A stretch of 64,000 bases of DNA from Delphinapterus leucas (GCF_002288925.2 NW_022098043.1:9453554-9517553), one strand, 5' to 3'; shown: positions 11,040 through 22,010, counted from the first letter of the stretch. Notes: generated by a model from the sequence alone, not told the origin. Translations and numbers: made by a program.

Positions 11040-11245
11040 CTGCTACCCACACCTTGCCTTCTGGGTGCTGGGGGCCCTGCCTGATGACTTACTTACCTTA
11101 TCGCAGGAGTTTGCTTACCACGCAGGGATATAATGATTTACTGTCGCATTTGGACAGGGGAGGAAAGAGAGATCTTAGGTCTGGAGAGACCCACCTGAGG
11201 TCCCACAGCCAGGAAGTGCCAGGGAGAAGAGATGTCAGGCCAGCC
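11040..11245 (-). mobile_element. MIR SINE
   Basis: Reverse MIR: a CATTTGGACAGGGGAGGAAAG core near 11146, then a CCACCTGAGGTCCCACAGCC block near 11191. Confidence 0.6.
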
Positions 11246-11264
11246 TTACATAGTACAGTAGCAG

Positions 11265-11480
11265 GGAGGATTTCCAGGCACAAAGACAGTGGCAAGAGTG
11301 CTGGGCTGGGAGTCAGGAGCCAACACTCTTTTTCAAACACACCGTTAACTTTCTTAGTCTCACAGTTAAAGAAGAGGTGATAATAGTAGGTACTGCGTGG
11401 AGTCGGGATGAACGTTGGTTGAAATCATGTGTGTAGAGGACCTGGCACAGTGCCTGGCACAAAGTGAGCGCTGCCAGGGG
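11265..11480 (+). mobile_element. MIR SINE
   Basis: Forward MIR from AAGAGTGCTGGGCTGGGAGTC to CCTGGCACAGTGCCTGGCAC near 11441. It borders the minisatellite that starts near 11495. Confidence 0.65.
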
Positions 11481-11494
11481 TGGCGTGTTGGTAG

Positions 11495-12490
11495 GGAGTT
11501 TGCATTGTTGATGTCAATGGCACTGTTGGCTTTTCTATTAGTGTTGACGTTGTTGCTGCTGGGCTGATGGAGTAGGTGTGGCTGTTGTTGGGATAATCGT
11601 CACTGTTGTTGCTGATGGTGGAGATGGCGTTGGTGGTATAATTGGTGGTAGTGTTGGTAACGGTGACGCTCTTGTTATTGGTGTTGGAGTTGGCGGTGAT
11701 GGCGGTGTTGATGCTGATGGTGTTGGTGTTAATGTTGCTATTGGTGGCAGTGTCGATAGTGGAATAGTATTGTTGGTGTCGGCAACGTGGAATTGCTTGG
11801 TGCTGGTGCTGAGGTTGTCATTGTTGGTGGTGGTGGTGTTAATGTCCTGACTGGTGATACTGGGGTTGTAGGGACTCACTGTAGTTATAGGTGGCGTTAT
11901 TGCTCTTGGTAATGTTGAAGTGGTTGGTGTTGAGGTTGTTCTTTTTGCTGTTACTGGGAGCGGTCAGGTTCATGTTGGTGATGTCGGTGCCGATGCCGTT
12001 TCTGGTGGTATCGGCGTTGTTGGTGGTGATGCTACCATGATCCCTGGTGGTGTTGGAACTGGTGTTAACACGATTGCTGGTGGTATCAGTGTGGACGATG
12101 TTAGTCTTGGTAGTGTTGATGGTGGTGATACTAACATGATCGCTGGTGTTGGTGTTGGTGGTAGTGGTATTAACATTATTACTGGTGGTGCTGGCGTTGG
12201 TCCTGACATGATTTCTGGTGTTAATGGTGGTGGTACTTATGTGATTATTGGTGGTGTCAGTGTTGTTGTTGGTGGCGGTTCTAGAACGATTCCTGGTGTT
12301 TTGTTCGTACTCACATTGTTCCTGGTATTGGTGTTGGTGTTGACAATGGTAGTGCTGACATGATTACTGGTGGTGCTGGTGGTGGGATGGTGGTCATGCT
12401 AACATGTGTATTGGTCTGGGTGGTGTTGCTGTTGGTGCTGACATTGTCACTGGTGGTGCTGGTGGTGATGCTGTTTGGGGGATGCTGTTG
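11495..12490 (+). repeat. degenerate GTT/GGT/GAT triplet minisatellite, about 1 kb
   Basis: Almost the whole kilobase is built from GTT, GGT, GAT and GCT triplets. In the second half an anchor resembling ACATGATTNCTGGTGGTG recurs with starts near 12036, 12069, 12135, 12174, 12207, 12240, 12285, 12314, 12359, 12403 and 12442. Most spacings are multiples of three (33, 66, 39, 33, 33, 45, about 30, 45, 44, 39). Triplet periodicity keeps plus frames open at 11578-11850 (Val/Gly-rich) and 11920-12363, and a Thr/Pro/Ser-rich minus frame at 11538-11879. I read these as repeat artefacts, since there is no flanking gene structure. It is impure, hence old or slowly expanding. Confidence 0.9.
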
Positions 12491-12879
12491 TTTTCTGGGT
12501 CCAGCGCTCACCCAGCCAGACTGAGACAATGCCATGGCTCATGACTCTTCCGCTGCTCCAACCAGACTTGCCTTAAGGAATCCGTGCCCTGCAGACACAC
12601 CTGTGTGCTTTGTCATCTGGCTTCCACCATCTTTCCTTGTTTTCCTTTTGAAAAACTCCAGCCTGGACTGAAAGAGAATCGCTCACTGTTCAGTTGGGTT
12701 AGGGAGGGGATCGGGGTATCTGGCAAGGCCTGAAGGAGAAAGGGGGAACAGCATGGGGTGGGGTTAGACTGGGGGAGGTGGGGCCCACAAAGCCTCCTAC
12801 CAGGGCTTTCCTGTTCCCCCACTCCAGCCCTCAGACACTCCTTCTTTCCTTCCCTCTTTCTATCTACCCTCCTTCATTC

Positions 12880-13260
12880 TCAAATTCACTTATTCAGCAA
12901 AGACTCCCTGGGGTCCCTCCATGCCAGGCCCTGGGTTGGCCCCTGATGTACTGGGATGAACAAAACACATTTTAGACCATGAGTCCTGTGAGAGCAGGGA
13001 GGCCCTCTAACTTGTTCATCACAGCGCTCCCAGCTCCTGTGGGAGGAGGGAATGAATGAATGAATGAACGCACAGGTGAATCCCCGTTTCTCAAGGGCTC
13101 ACAGACGACAGATGACCAGCAAGTATGGTGGAAATGGCACCCAGGGTTCAGAGCCTGAGGGAAAGAGGGAGGCATTATTTTGCCTGGAGGGGTCTGAGGA
13201 AGCTTTACTGAGAGGTGACAATTGATCTGTGTATTAAAGGACCAATAAGATCACCAAGAG
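12880..13260 (-). mobile_element. L2/MIR-derived fragment
   Basis: Reverse L2/MIR-like text: a TTATTCAGCAAAGACTCCCT start, a CCATGCCAGGCCCTGGG block and a GTCTGAGGAAGCTTTACTGA piece near 13191. A (GAAT)n run lies at 13050-13068. Confidence 0.5.
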
Positions 13261-13534
13261 GAGGCAAGTGAGAAGCACTGCACAGTTGAAGGTGCGGCCT
13301 TTACTGGGGGCCACCCACCCTCACTTCTCCGGCCCTGCCTCCAGAGACCTGGAGGAGGTCTTGTGCCTGACGGCCGGTGAGCTGCCCCTCTGGGATGGAG
13401 AGGGGTGGGATCGGGGATTAGTCAAAGCCTTGCCTGTGGGTGTTAGCATGGGCCAGAGTGCCACTTGGGGATGTCTTAAAATCCTCACGGAGCCTAGAAT
13501 GTCGGTGAAGGAAGGGCCCTTAGAGGACGGCCAG

Positions 13535-13600
13535 TCCAGTGGTTCCCAAACTGGGTTTCTTGGAACCCTGGGGTTCCACTGAAGCTTCACTGGGCATGAG
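13535..13600. mobile_element. hAT-like DNA transposon end (tentative)
   Basis: AGTGGTTCCCAAACTGGGTT, then a CTTGGAACCCTGGGGTTCC block, resembles the terminus of an old hAT-family element. Only one end is seen. Confidence 0.4.
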
Positions 13601-13679
13601 ACGGGGACAGAGGGGCACTAGCCTCAGGCCCAGCAGTACTTCTTTCACCGGATCTCTCCACTTGGGTTCTGGGTAGAAA

Positions 13680-14148
13680 CTTCACAATGCGGATCGTATT
13701 CCATCTTCACCTTCAATGGCTCCTGTTCTTAAAGATCAAAATTCTTGCCTTGACCTACAGGGTCGGTATGTTCAGCCCCTGGCATCCTTTGATCGTCACC
13801 ACACACCAGCTGTCCCTGCCTCACTTTGTCCTTGAAGGCGGCGTCCTCTGTCCCACCCCTGCTGCTCCGTCCTCCAGGACACCTGGCCACCTCTCACTCC
13901 TCCAGGTCTCTGCTTCCCCAGGGAAGCCCGCCCTCGTCCCCAGGGGCGGTGCTGACTCCTGTCACTCGCGGCTTCTCCTCGGTCCTTTCGCTGCTGATCC
14001 CACACTTCTCACTGAACTCCTGCGATGTCCGCCTCCCCCGCAGACCGTCAGCTTCCAGAGGGCAGGGAGGGGAGGGGGCCCGTTTCCTGCACTGCTCTGT
14101 CTCTGGGGCCCAGCACACAGTAGGTGCTCAGCAAATACTGTGAAGTAA
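13680..14148 (+). mobile_element. L2 LINE 3' end
   Basis: Forward L2 text: CTTCAATGGCTCCTGTTCTT near 13711 and an AGGGCAGGGAGGGGAGGG block near 14059, ending at CAGCACACAGTAGGTGCTCA near 14112. The overlapping open frames are not gene-like. Confidence 0.65.
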
Positions 14149-14149
14149 A

Positions 14150-14245
14150 CCATCTTTCCCAACCTGTTGGGTGGCAGATGGAGACATGAGGCCCAGAGAG
14201 GGCTATGCGGGACCTGGGGTCACACAGCAGGTCAGCGGTGGAGGC
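14150..14245 (-). mobile_element. MIR SINE fragment
   Basis: Reverse MIR core: GGAGACATGAGGCCCAGAGA, then a GGGGTCACACAGCAGGTCAG block. Confidence 0.6.
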
Positions 14246-15150
14246 TGCTTGTGTCTTCCTTCCTTGCCTGTTCCATTGTTCCCTGCGGCCTCTCCAGGAC
14301 TCTCCCCCATCCTTCCTGGCCACATCTCCCCACCCTCTCCCACCCCCCGCCTTAATCCTTGTGCTTCCCCTGAACGCTCCCTTGAACATCTGTAAACCGG
14401 GTTGGGCATGGGAAACTGGCAGTGGCCTCATCTCCCTTGTGAGGGCAGGAAGTCTCTCTCGCTGCCAGCGCTGGCTGCTTGGCCCGGACCGCGCTCCTCT
14501 AAGCCCCAGCCTGGGAAAGGCACTCCTGGCCCCAGTGTGGCATTCCTGGTCCAGCCTTGCCAAGGGCCTCAGCTGGTGAAGGCCAGGATATGGGGTGGGT
14601 GGCTGGGGTGCTGGCATCCAGACTCACAGAGGGGTGGGGGCCTTTACGGGAACCAGCCTTCTGCCCAGCTGCCCTTCCACTTCCAGGCTTCAAACGCAAG
14701 AAGCAGTGAGAGGGGAGAGGATTTGGCCAGGAGGTGGCCAGCAGCCAGGGAAAGATGAATAATGACACCAGAGAGGCCAGACTGCTTCTGGGAAACACCC
14801 TTGAAAATTGATTCTCAGTGTGGAAAACCAATGGGTGAAGCAGGGTCTTTTGGGGTCTTTTGAGCTTGTGGGCTGTGGCCTGCTCCCCTGAGTCCTCTGG
14901 GGCCTGCCATTCCCAGGGAGGCTCCATCCTGCCGGGGTCCACCCAATTCCCAAGGCACCGCACGCATCTGGATACACAGGGCTGCAGCCAGCTAGATTGA
15001 GACAACAACAGTAATAACCCCTGATGTTGTTTGCTTAGCTCTCTCTACCCCATCGTGCTGCAGGCCGGATTTGAGGCAGATCATTAAATTCAGGCTCTAC
15101 TTTTCAAACAACTGAATGCTCTCACATAGTAGGTACACAGTGAGTGGTCA
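14246..15150. other. no feature recognised
   Basis: GC-rich DNA with no exon evidence. A MIR-like 3'-end piece (ACATAGTAGGTACACAGTG) lies near 15125. Confidence 0.4.
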
Positions 15151-15159
15151 TATTCCACT

Positions 15160-15260
15160 GGGGCTTCATAACAATGCTGAGAAGTGGTAAGTGTTGTTGA
15201 GTCCCATTTTGCAGATGAGAAAACTGAGGTTCCCAGGTTAAGGTCTTGCCCAGAGGCTCC
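15160..15260 (-). mobile_element. MIR SINE fragment
   Basis: CCCATTTTGCAGATGAGAAA, then an ACTGAGGTTCCCAGG block: the reverse MIR core. Confidence 0.7.
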
Positions 15261-15589
15261 TATCTGGTGTAGAGCAGACCTAGGGCTCTGTCTGCAGACC
15301 CCACTGTCTCTAATTGGGAAGTGTGTGGGACTCAGGCCAGAGCATCCTGGGGGTGGGTCTCATTGTGCCAGCAGCCAGGATAGAGTGTCTTTGAGACAGA
15401 AATTGTAGACTTGCGGTGTCACAGGCTCCAGAACAAGCAGGCAACCCACCAAGGAACACTTTCTAGTGTTTGCTTATTTTTTCTTCTGATTATCACAGTA
15501 AGACACGCTTATTAGAGAAAATATAGAGATGTATAAAGAAGAAAATAAACCCCATCTAAGGTGGAGGCAGTGGGGGGACGTTGAAAGTC

Positions 15590-15730
15590 AGATATTCTGG
15601 GTTCCTATCTCCATTCTGCCCCTGGGACAGGCACTCAAATTCTCTGTGACTCAGTTTCCTCTTTGTAAGCTGGGGATAAGAATCCCTGAGAAGATTATGG
15701 GAATAAGGTAATGTCTGAGTAGTGGTCAGA
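15590..15730 (+). mobile_element. MIR SINE
   Basis: Forward MIR core CTGTGACTCAGTTTCCTCTT near 15644, followed by a GGGGATAAGAATCCCTG block. Confidence 0.65.
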
Positions 15731-15834
15731 GCTCATCAAGTTTACCAGCTTATAGCAGGGTGGCTCCTGCTTCCCCACAGGTATTATTCCATCATGAGGA
15801 TCATGCTGTATATACTTTGAATCCTGCATTTTAA

Positions 15835-16712
15835 AAAGCTTTCTATTTTGAAATAATTATAGATCCTCAGAAAGTTGTAAAGAGAGTACAGAGAGGTTCT
15901 GTGTACCCTTCACCCAGTCTCCCCCACTGGTTACATCTCCCAGAGCTTCAGTGGAATATCAAAACCAGGAAATTGACATTGACGTTGAAACTGACATTGA
16001 ATTGCCTAGTTCTCTGCCATGTGTGTAACCACCACTGTAATCAAGATACAGAACACAAGGGTCTCCCTTGTGTTCCACCTAATTTCTTCTCAGCCACCAG
16101 CCCTAACCTGACAGCTAGGAATCTGTTCTCCATCTCTATGATTTTGTCATTTCAAGAACGTTATATAAATGGAATCATACAGTATGTGATCTTTTGAGGT
16201 CTTTTTTTTTTTTTTTTTAAACTCAGCAAAATTCTCTAGAGGTTCATCCAGCTGTTGAATGTATCACTAGTTTATTCCTTTTTATCTCTAAGTAGTATTC
16301 CATGGTATGGATGTACCGCTGTTTGTTTAAATATTCACTTATTGAAGGATATTCTGGTTGTTTTAAACTTCTGGCTATTACACGTGAACATTCATGTGTA
16401 GGTTTTTGCGTGGACATCAATTTTTATATCTCTGGGATAAATGCTGAGGATGGTAATTGCTAGGTTCTATGGTAAGTATATGCCTAGCTTCTCTGAGAGA
16501 CTGCCAAAGTATTTTCCAGAGTGGCTGTATCACTTTACATTCCCACATGAGAGCTCATTTTTCCTCATCTTCACCAGCATTTGGTGTTGTCACTAGTTTT
16601 TATTTTAGCTGTTTTAATAGGCACGTGGCAATATCTCATCATGGTCTTAATTTGCATTTCTCTAGTACCTGGTGATGCTGAACTTCTTTTTATGTGCTTC
16701 TGTGCCATCCTG
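15835..16712 (-). mobile_element. old L1 (L1M-type) 3' end
   Basis: Reads as the reverse complement of an old mammalian LINE-1: a TTATATAAATGGAATCATAC piece near 16162, the GTATTCCATGGTATGGATG ORF2 C-terminal segment near 16294, GGATAAATGCTGAGGATGG near 16435 and a TTAATTTGCATTTCTCTAG piece near 16648. Many indels are present, so it is long dead. Confidence 0.8.
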
Positions 16713-17060
16713 AACCCTGATTTTTTTTACCCAGCATTAAACGTTAGCCCTCGCTGCCTGTGTTATTGCAAACCCTTTATAAACATTATTCGTGATGACT
16801 GCATAACTTTTATCATATTTAATTTCACCATTCTCCTATTCTCCCTGTTATAAATAATGCTGTGATGAATATCATTGTGCATAAATCATGGTCCACATAA
16901 TACAACACTCACCTAGAACAGATTGCCAGAAGCAGAATTCCTGGATCAAAGAGTGTGGACCACTCTTAAGGCTTTGTTGCACATCACCGACTGTCCTAAG
17001 GGAGGTTTCTTCCCACTACCCTCCCCAATTTTCCCATAACTTCTTTGGCAACAACTAAAT
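16713..17060 (-). mobile_element. LINE-like remnant (tentative)
   Basis: AT-rich text such as ATAAATAATGCTGTGATGAA and a GAAGCAGAATTCCTGGATCA piece resembles another old LINE 3' segment. Family not resolved. Confidence 0.4.
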
Positions 17061-17099
17061 GTTTTAGAACACAGGGAAGCATATAACATTCTCAAAAGG

Positions 17100-17345
17100 A
17101 GATCATATCTTGTGGCCAGGCTTTTGGAGGTTAAATCCTGTCTCTGCCATCCACTTGTTATGTGACCTTAGGTAAGTTACTTAATTTCTCTGAGCCCCAC
17201 TTGTCTCCTTTGTACAATGGGGGTAATTAAAGAATCTTCCTTTATAGGGTTATTGTGAAGGTCGAACGGAATACTCTCATAAAGAACACAACATAGCGTC
17301 TGGCACATAGTAGATGCTCAACAAATCGATGTTTACTGCTGTTAT
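17100..17345 (+). mobile_element. MIR SINE, near full length
   Basis: Forward MIR through TTATGTGACCTTAGGTAAGT near 17158 to TGGCACATAGTAGATGCTCA near 17301 and a terminal GCTGTTATCATC. Confidence 0.8.
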
Positions 17346-17364
17346 CATCATCGTCGTCGTCGTC
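17344..17364 (+). repeat. (ATC/GTC)n microsatellite
   Basis: ATCATCATCGTCGTCGTCGT grown out of the end of the MIR copy. Confidence 0.8.
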
Positions 17365-17838
17365 AGGCCCTTTGCCGGGCACTGGGGACACAGAGATGAA
17401 TGATGGAAAGACTGTGTTGTGCTCATGATAACAGTCAAGAGAAATGTGATGAAGTTACGTGGTTGGTGAAACAAAGTGCTCTAGGGGCCCAGAGTAGGGA
17501 GCTATTCTCTTTGTCTGGATCTGGGGAGCAGAAGGAAAGCTGAGGGGAGCTGGGGAAAGCATCACAGACAAACTAAGAGTGGAGGATGCTGAGGCACCCA
17601 CAGGGAGGAGGAGGGCATTCCTGGTGGAGGGAAGAGGGGGCACCGGTGGGTTGGTGGTGAGAGACGAGGCAGCAGAGGAGGCAGATTTTTGACTCTGGCT
17701 GCAGGGTGGAGGCTGGGTCAGAGAGACGGGAGAAGAGGCAGGGAGATGGTGGAGGCTCCTGAACATCCAGACAAGGTGTGAATCACAGCCAGAAGCAACC
17801 TCAGAATCCCTCGGCTGGGAGATCCCCTAAAATGTCCA

Positions 17839-18238
17839 GGGACTTCCCTGGTGGCGCAGTGGTTAAGAATCCGCCTGTCAACGCAGGGGACACGGGTTCG
17901 ATCCCTCGTCCGGGAAGATCTCACATGCCACAGAGCAACTAAGCCCGTGCGCCACAACTACTGAGGCCTGTGTGCCCTGGAGCCTGCACACTGCAACTAC
18001 TGAAGCCCGCGCGATTTAGGGCCCGCCTGCCATAACTACTGAGCCCGCGGGCTGCAACTGCTGAAGCCTGTGCGCCTAGAGCCTGTGCTCCGCAACAAGA
18101 GAAGCCACCGCAATGAGAAGCCCATGCACTGCAACAAAGAGTAGCCCCTGCTCTCCGCAACTAGAGAAAGCCCACACGCAGCAACGAAGACCCAACGCAG
18201 CCAAAAATAAGTAAAATAAAATAAAATAAAATAAAATA
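17839..18238 (+). mobile_element. long-form CHR-related tRNA SINE
   Basis: About 400 bp, roughly twice the usual CHR length. The head is GGGACTTCCCTGGTGGCGCA with GGGTTCGATCCCT, followed by several copies of a CAACTACTGAAGCC-like unit and an (AAAAT)n tail at 18212-18236. The flanks AAAATGTCCAG and AAAATATCTAG look like a decayed target-site duplication. Confidence 0.9.
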
Positions 18239-18239
18239 T

Positions 18240-18335
18240 CTAGTCCTCTCACTTTGCAGTCTTGGAGGTTAGGCCCTGCGAAGGCAAGTGACCAGCCCAA
18301 GGTCACACAACATGGTGGTGGCAGAGACAGAATTA
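18240..18335 (-). mobile_element. MIR SINE fragment
   Basis: A CCCAAGGTCACACAACATGG block and flanking reverse-MIR text. Confidence 0.5.
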
Positions 18336-18539
18336 CAGCAGGGAAGGGGGTGGATGAGTGAGCTGCTCACCCTGTGACAGAAGAGTAGGTGACATCCCAG
18401 GCTGTGGACCCCACCTAGCCCCTAACCTTTGTACCCCTTCCCCACACTGTGCCCAGCCTTTCCGCTGGAGCTCAGACAATCACATCACTGAGACCTCCCA
18501 AGGCTCCTCCCCCACTGGCCTCTCTGGAGACCACCTTCT

Positions 18540-18650
18540 TGGCCATTAGCCAGACTTCGCAGCTAAAATCTGAGCGACTAATAGAAGTTGATGGCTGAAA
18601 GGCCTCTCTGCTAATTGGGGCCTAATCAGAGGTGGCTGCAGCCACAGCTG
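18540..18650. other. candidate conserved non-coding element
   Basis: Non-repetitive block with clustered homeodomain-type cores: GACTAATAG near 18574, then TGCTAATTGGGGCCTAATCA near 18609. No open frame of note. The conservation is an inference from texture, not a comparison. Confidence 0.3.
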
Positions 18651-18755
18651 GGCTGTGGGAAGGGCGCAGCCTGCAGTGCCGGCCCCCTGGTATCCCTCCT
18701 GCCACCGTCACAGAAGAAGAGGACCGAGTCCCATGTGGCAGGGTCTTCATGGACC

Positions 18756-19117
18756 CCCATTCATTCATTCATTCCACAAAGATTTATTGGGGCGACTACA
18801 TGCCAGGTGCTGATGATATAGCTGCCACCAAGAAAGACATGCGGCAGGCAGCCACGCCCTGCCTTCACAGAGCTAACTGCCCAAAAGCAGAGTCAGATGA
18901 GAAGTAGGGAGATAAGGCAATGTTGGCTGGTGACAAGTGCACTTGGAAAATAAAGCAGGGAAGGGGCTGGAAATTTCTGGGGAGTGGGGTGGGGTTGTGT
19001 TGGAGATGTGTGATCAGGGAAGGTGACAGTTGAACTGAAACCTGAAGGATGAGGAGAAGGGAGCCAAACAGATCTGGGGGAGCAGCATTCCAGGCAGAGG
19101 GAACAGCAGGTGCAAAA
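18756..19117 (-). mobile_element. L2 LINE 3' portion
   Basis: Reverse L2 in good order: a (CATT)n start, GGGCGACTACATGCCAGGTG near 18790 and GCATTCCAGGCAGAGGGAAC near 19085, then an AGCAGGTGCAAAAG block. Confidence 0.75.
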
Positions 19118-19384
19118 GTAGAACTTGGAACTGGGAGTCAGAAATCCATGACTTGCTGGGTGGCCTTGGGTCAGGCTGTGGCTCTCCAGCTAGGGTTGGG
19201 CTTGCTTATCCTTCCGAGCCTTAGCTTTTGTGTAAGTGGAAACTGTGAGGGCCGCAGGGGATGGGGGGAGGGTGGAAGAGAAGCTGGGATTTCATATGGG
19301 AGCTGGGCAGCTCTGGCAGAGGTGTGGAAAGTCCAGCCGAAGTCTGCTGGGCTGTGATTGCAGGCAGGCTGGAGGCCCCAGCTT

Positions 19385-19510
19385 CACTCTCTGGCTAACT
19401 GAATTAACTCTTTAGCACTTTAGCAGCCAATGCCCCCAGCTCCAGGCTTCTCACATTTGCCCAACTCTGGCAGTAATTTAGGAAAGGGTATTTAATTTCT
19501 TCAAGGTGGC
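19385..19510. other. candidate conserved non-coding element
   Basis: Non-repetitive, AT-richer block in GC-rich surroundings, with CTAACTGAATTAACTC, CAGTAATTTAGG and GTATTTAATTTCTTC. Function not shown. Confidence 0.25.
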
Positions 19511-20029
19511 TGGAGAAGGTCACCCAGCAGCTGGGGCCCCTGAGGAGGTAGACCAGATGTCTCCAGGAATGACTGGCCCTCAGAAACTGGGGCAATTAAG
19601 GACAGTCAGGTGCAAAACTGGGGTGAGAACCAGTGCTCTCCTCCTATCCTCACCCCAGAAACTCCCAGAATGATGGGGAGAAATAGTCCCTGTTTTGACG
19701 GACTCCCTGTCTGATGGGAGAGATACAGCTCTGCCCTGGGAAAATTGTCTAACGGGGGAGGCACAGCCCTGACCCCAGAAGAGTTCTTGGTCTGGTTTAA
19801 AAAAACAAACAAACCAACAAATGTAAAAACACGTACCAAGAAACTTACGAAAGAAATCAGACCTGGTTGCTGAGGACCTCAAAGGAGCACTGCAGGTGCC
19901 TTGTTTTATATGAACTTTGTGGCAGGCGTAGGGGTGCCTGGTCATTTGGGCCAATTGCTTATGGACCTCAGATGTGGCTGGAGGTGAGCGGTGGTGGGGC
20001 ACGAGGGGTGAAGAGAGCAGGCTCCAGGG

Positions 20030-20175
20030 CTTTACACTTGGCTCCAGCACCTGCCACCGTGTGACCTTGAACATGCTATCTGACCTCTTGCGTCTCAGCT
20101 TCTTTCATGGGAGGTGGTGGGACTTCCATCATTTTACACCTGTAAAGTGCTTAGACCAGGCTCATAGTAGCAAAT
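20030..20175 (+). mobile_element. MIR SINE
   Basis: Forward MIR: CACCGTGTGACCTTGAACAT near 20055 and a terminal CCAGGCTCATAGTAGC. Confidence 0.65.
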
Positions 20176-20189
20176 AACTCTTATTTTGA

Positions 20190-20330
20190 TGATTTGTATT
20201 CTCCCCATTTTGCAGCTGAGCAGACAGGCTCGGGGAGGGGCAGAGATTTGCCCAAAGTTCGTCAGTTAGCTGTGGCTGCCTGGGGCTTGAACTCAGACCT
20301 CCTAACTCCATGCTGGGTCTTCTTTCCACT
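20190..20330 (-). mobile_element. MIR SINE
   Basis: Reverse MIR core: CCCATTTTGCAGCTGAGCAG followed by a GGCTTGAACTCAGACCTCC block. It faces the forward MIR just upstream. Confidence 0.7.
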
Positions 20331-20364
20331 GCTCCCTCAACGTGGCCACATGAACAATGTCCCG

Positions 20365-20460
20365 GGATCCTCACAATTGCCCTGTGAAGTGGTCCAGGGA
20401 GATATGGGTGTCCCATTCTGCAGATGAGGAAACTGAGGCCCAGAGAACTTTGACCACCTG
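20365..20460 (-). mobile_element. MIR SINE fragment
   Basis: Reverse MIR: GATCCTCACAATTGCCCTGT and GCAGATGAGGAAACTGAGGC. Confidence 0.75.
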
Positions 20461-20644
20461 GAGGTAGGAACCACGTCTTATTCACTGGAGCATCCCCTGC
20501 CCTTGGCCTGCAGTGCATGATCAGACAACATTTGTTGAAATGAAGAAAAGAGGCGGGGATTGGTGGGGGCAGTGGTTGGGAGCTTAACGTTCCCCTGGGC
20601 TGGAGCTGAGACTCCAACTCAGATCTTCTGCCTCTCGGGTCAGC

Positions 20645-20661
20645 GTCTCTCTCTCTCTCTC
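20645..20661 (+). repeat. (CT)n microsatellite
   Basis: Pure CT dinucleotide run of about 8 units. Confidence 0.85.
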
Positions 20662-20664
20662 CAT

Positions 20665-21479
20665 CTCACGGCCCATTCCAGATGCAGACATTTGAATTAG
20701 CATCCTGCCCAAGGCCCCTCTTCTGGCTTAATAAGTCTCACTTGCAGCCCATCTACTTGAGCTGGGGGAGGTCTATGTGAGGGCAGCGGTGGTGGCGGGG
20801 GTGCCTCTGGGCACAGACGCTGAGACCTCATGTCCAGGGCCTTGGGAAACCTCACACCTGGCTGGGGAAGATGACAAACATAGCAGAACAGTGTCTGTGA
20901 CATCCTGTGAATTAATCTGAGCATCCTGGGCCTCGGGCAGTACAAGCAGTGGCAGCGGGGGGATCCTGTCTCCAGCCTTGATTAAATCAGAATGTTCTGC
21001 CAACCTGTGCCTGTTAGTACACCCAGGAAGGGCAGTGAAAGTGGAGAAGATGTGGCTGACACGTGAGGGGAGAGGGGCACCAGGGCTGTGGGTGCGGGGC
21101 TGGGCCCAGGCTCTGAGCAGCCTGGAGCAGAGGCTTTGGGCCTTGGAATCCCCATCTGGTCAGTGGGGTTGCTCACTCCCACACAGCCTAACCTGGTGAT
21201 GTGAGCTGCCTCTGGGGCTCCCAGGGGAGCACTGGCTGAGCAGGTCCACCTGGTCTCTGTAGATCCCAGGAGTATTCATTATTCTGTGTGTGCAGAGGGC
21301 AACTCTTGAACTGGGCATTGTCGGCTGAGTAGGAGTTTTCTTGGCTCCTTTCCACCACCCTCACCTCTAATCTCCCCATCCCCTGTGGCTGGCTGATTCA
21401 CGCCTCTATGCCTCTGCACATACTCCTCTCTGAGCCACCCAGCAAACTCCTGCACATGGTGGAAATAAGCAAGTCCAGC
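20665..21479. other. no feature recognised
   Basis: Mixed GC-rich DNA with no repeat or exon that I can defend. Confidence 0.4.
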
Positions 21480-22010
21480 CAAAGGAGAAAAACAAAGGCT
21501 ATTTATTCTGAGCTTGCTATAGCAAGGAGTCAGCCACTGTCACTTGTGTTTTGGCAGAGACTCAGAGGCAGGCAGAGAAGTGGGGAAGATTTATAGCGGG
21601 AAAAAGTGAAGGCTTCAGGTGTGTCCTGCTTGGAGGCCATGGGCACAGGGAATCTGCAGATGAACTAACCAGAAGCAGGGCATCCTATGTCATGGTCAGT
21701 GGAGCATATCTGGCTTTCTCTGGTTGCTCCTAAGTTGGAAGTATAGGCAAAAATGAGGGAAGCTGCCAGTTATTAATCATGTCCTGGCCATTTGGGGCCG
21801 ACTGTTGTAAAGTTCTTGTTTAGTGTCGTGAATTGTCACTCAAGATGGCAGGCTGGCTTCCTGCATGGCTGACTGATAGCAGGCTGACTTCCTGGGCTAT
21901 TTGTTGTAGATAAGGAGTTGGTTTCCTGGGCAGCTTGCGGCAGGTTGTGGGTCAATGTTCTAATTTTATGTATGGTGTGGCCATTGTGCATTTGTATAAT
22001 CAGTCTCTCA
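21480..22010 (-). mobile_element. LTR-like element (tentative)
   Basis: On the minus strand there is an AATAAA poly-A signal in CAGAATAAATAGCC near 21497. Upstream of it lie repeated GGAAGTCAGCCTGC / GGAAGCCAGCCTGC units (21850-21940) of the kind seen in retroviral LTRs. I cannot name the family or see a paired LTR. Confidence 0.4.

Noticed and set aside
11495..12490. CRISPR-like or coding repeat array
   Set aside because: The repeats are degenerate triplets with variable spacing, in a mammalian genome. There are no constant direct repeats with unique spacers.
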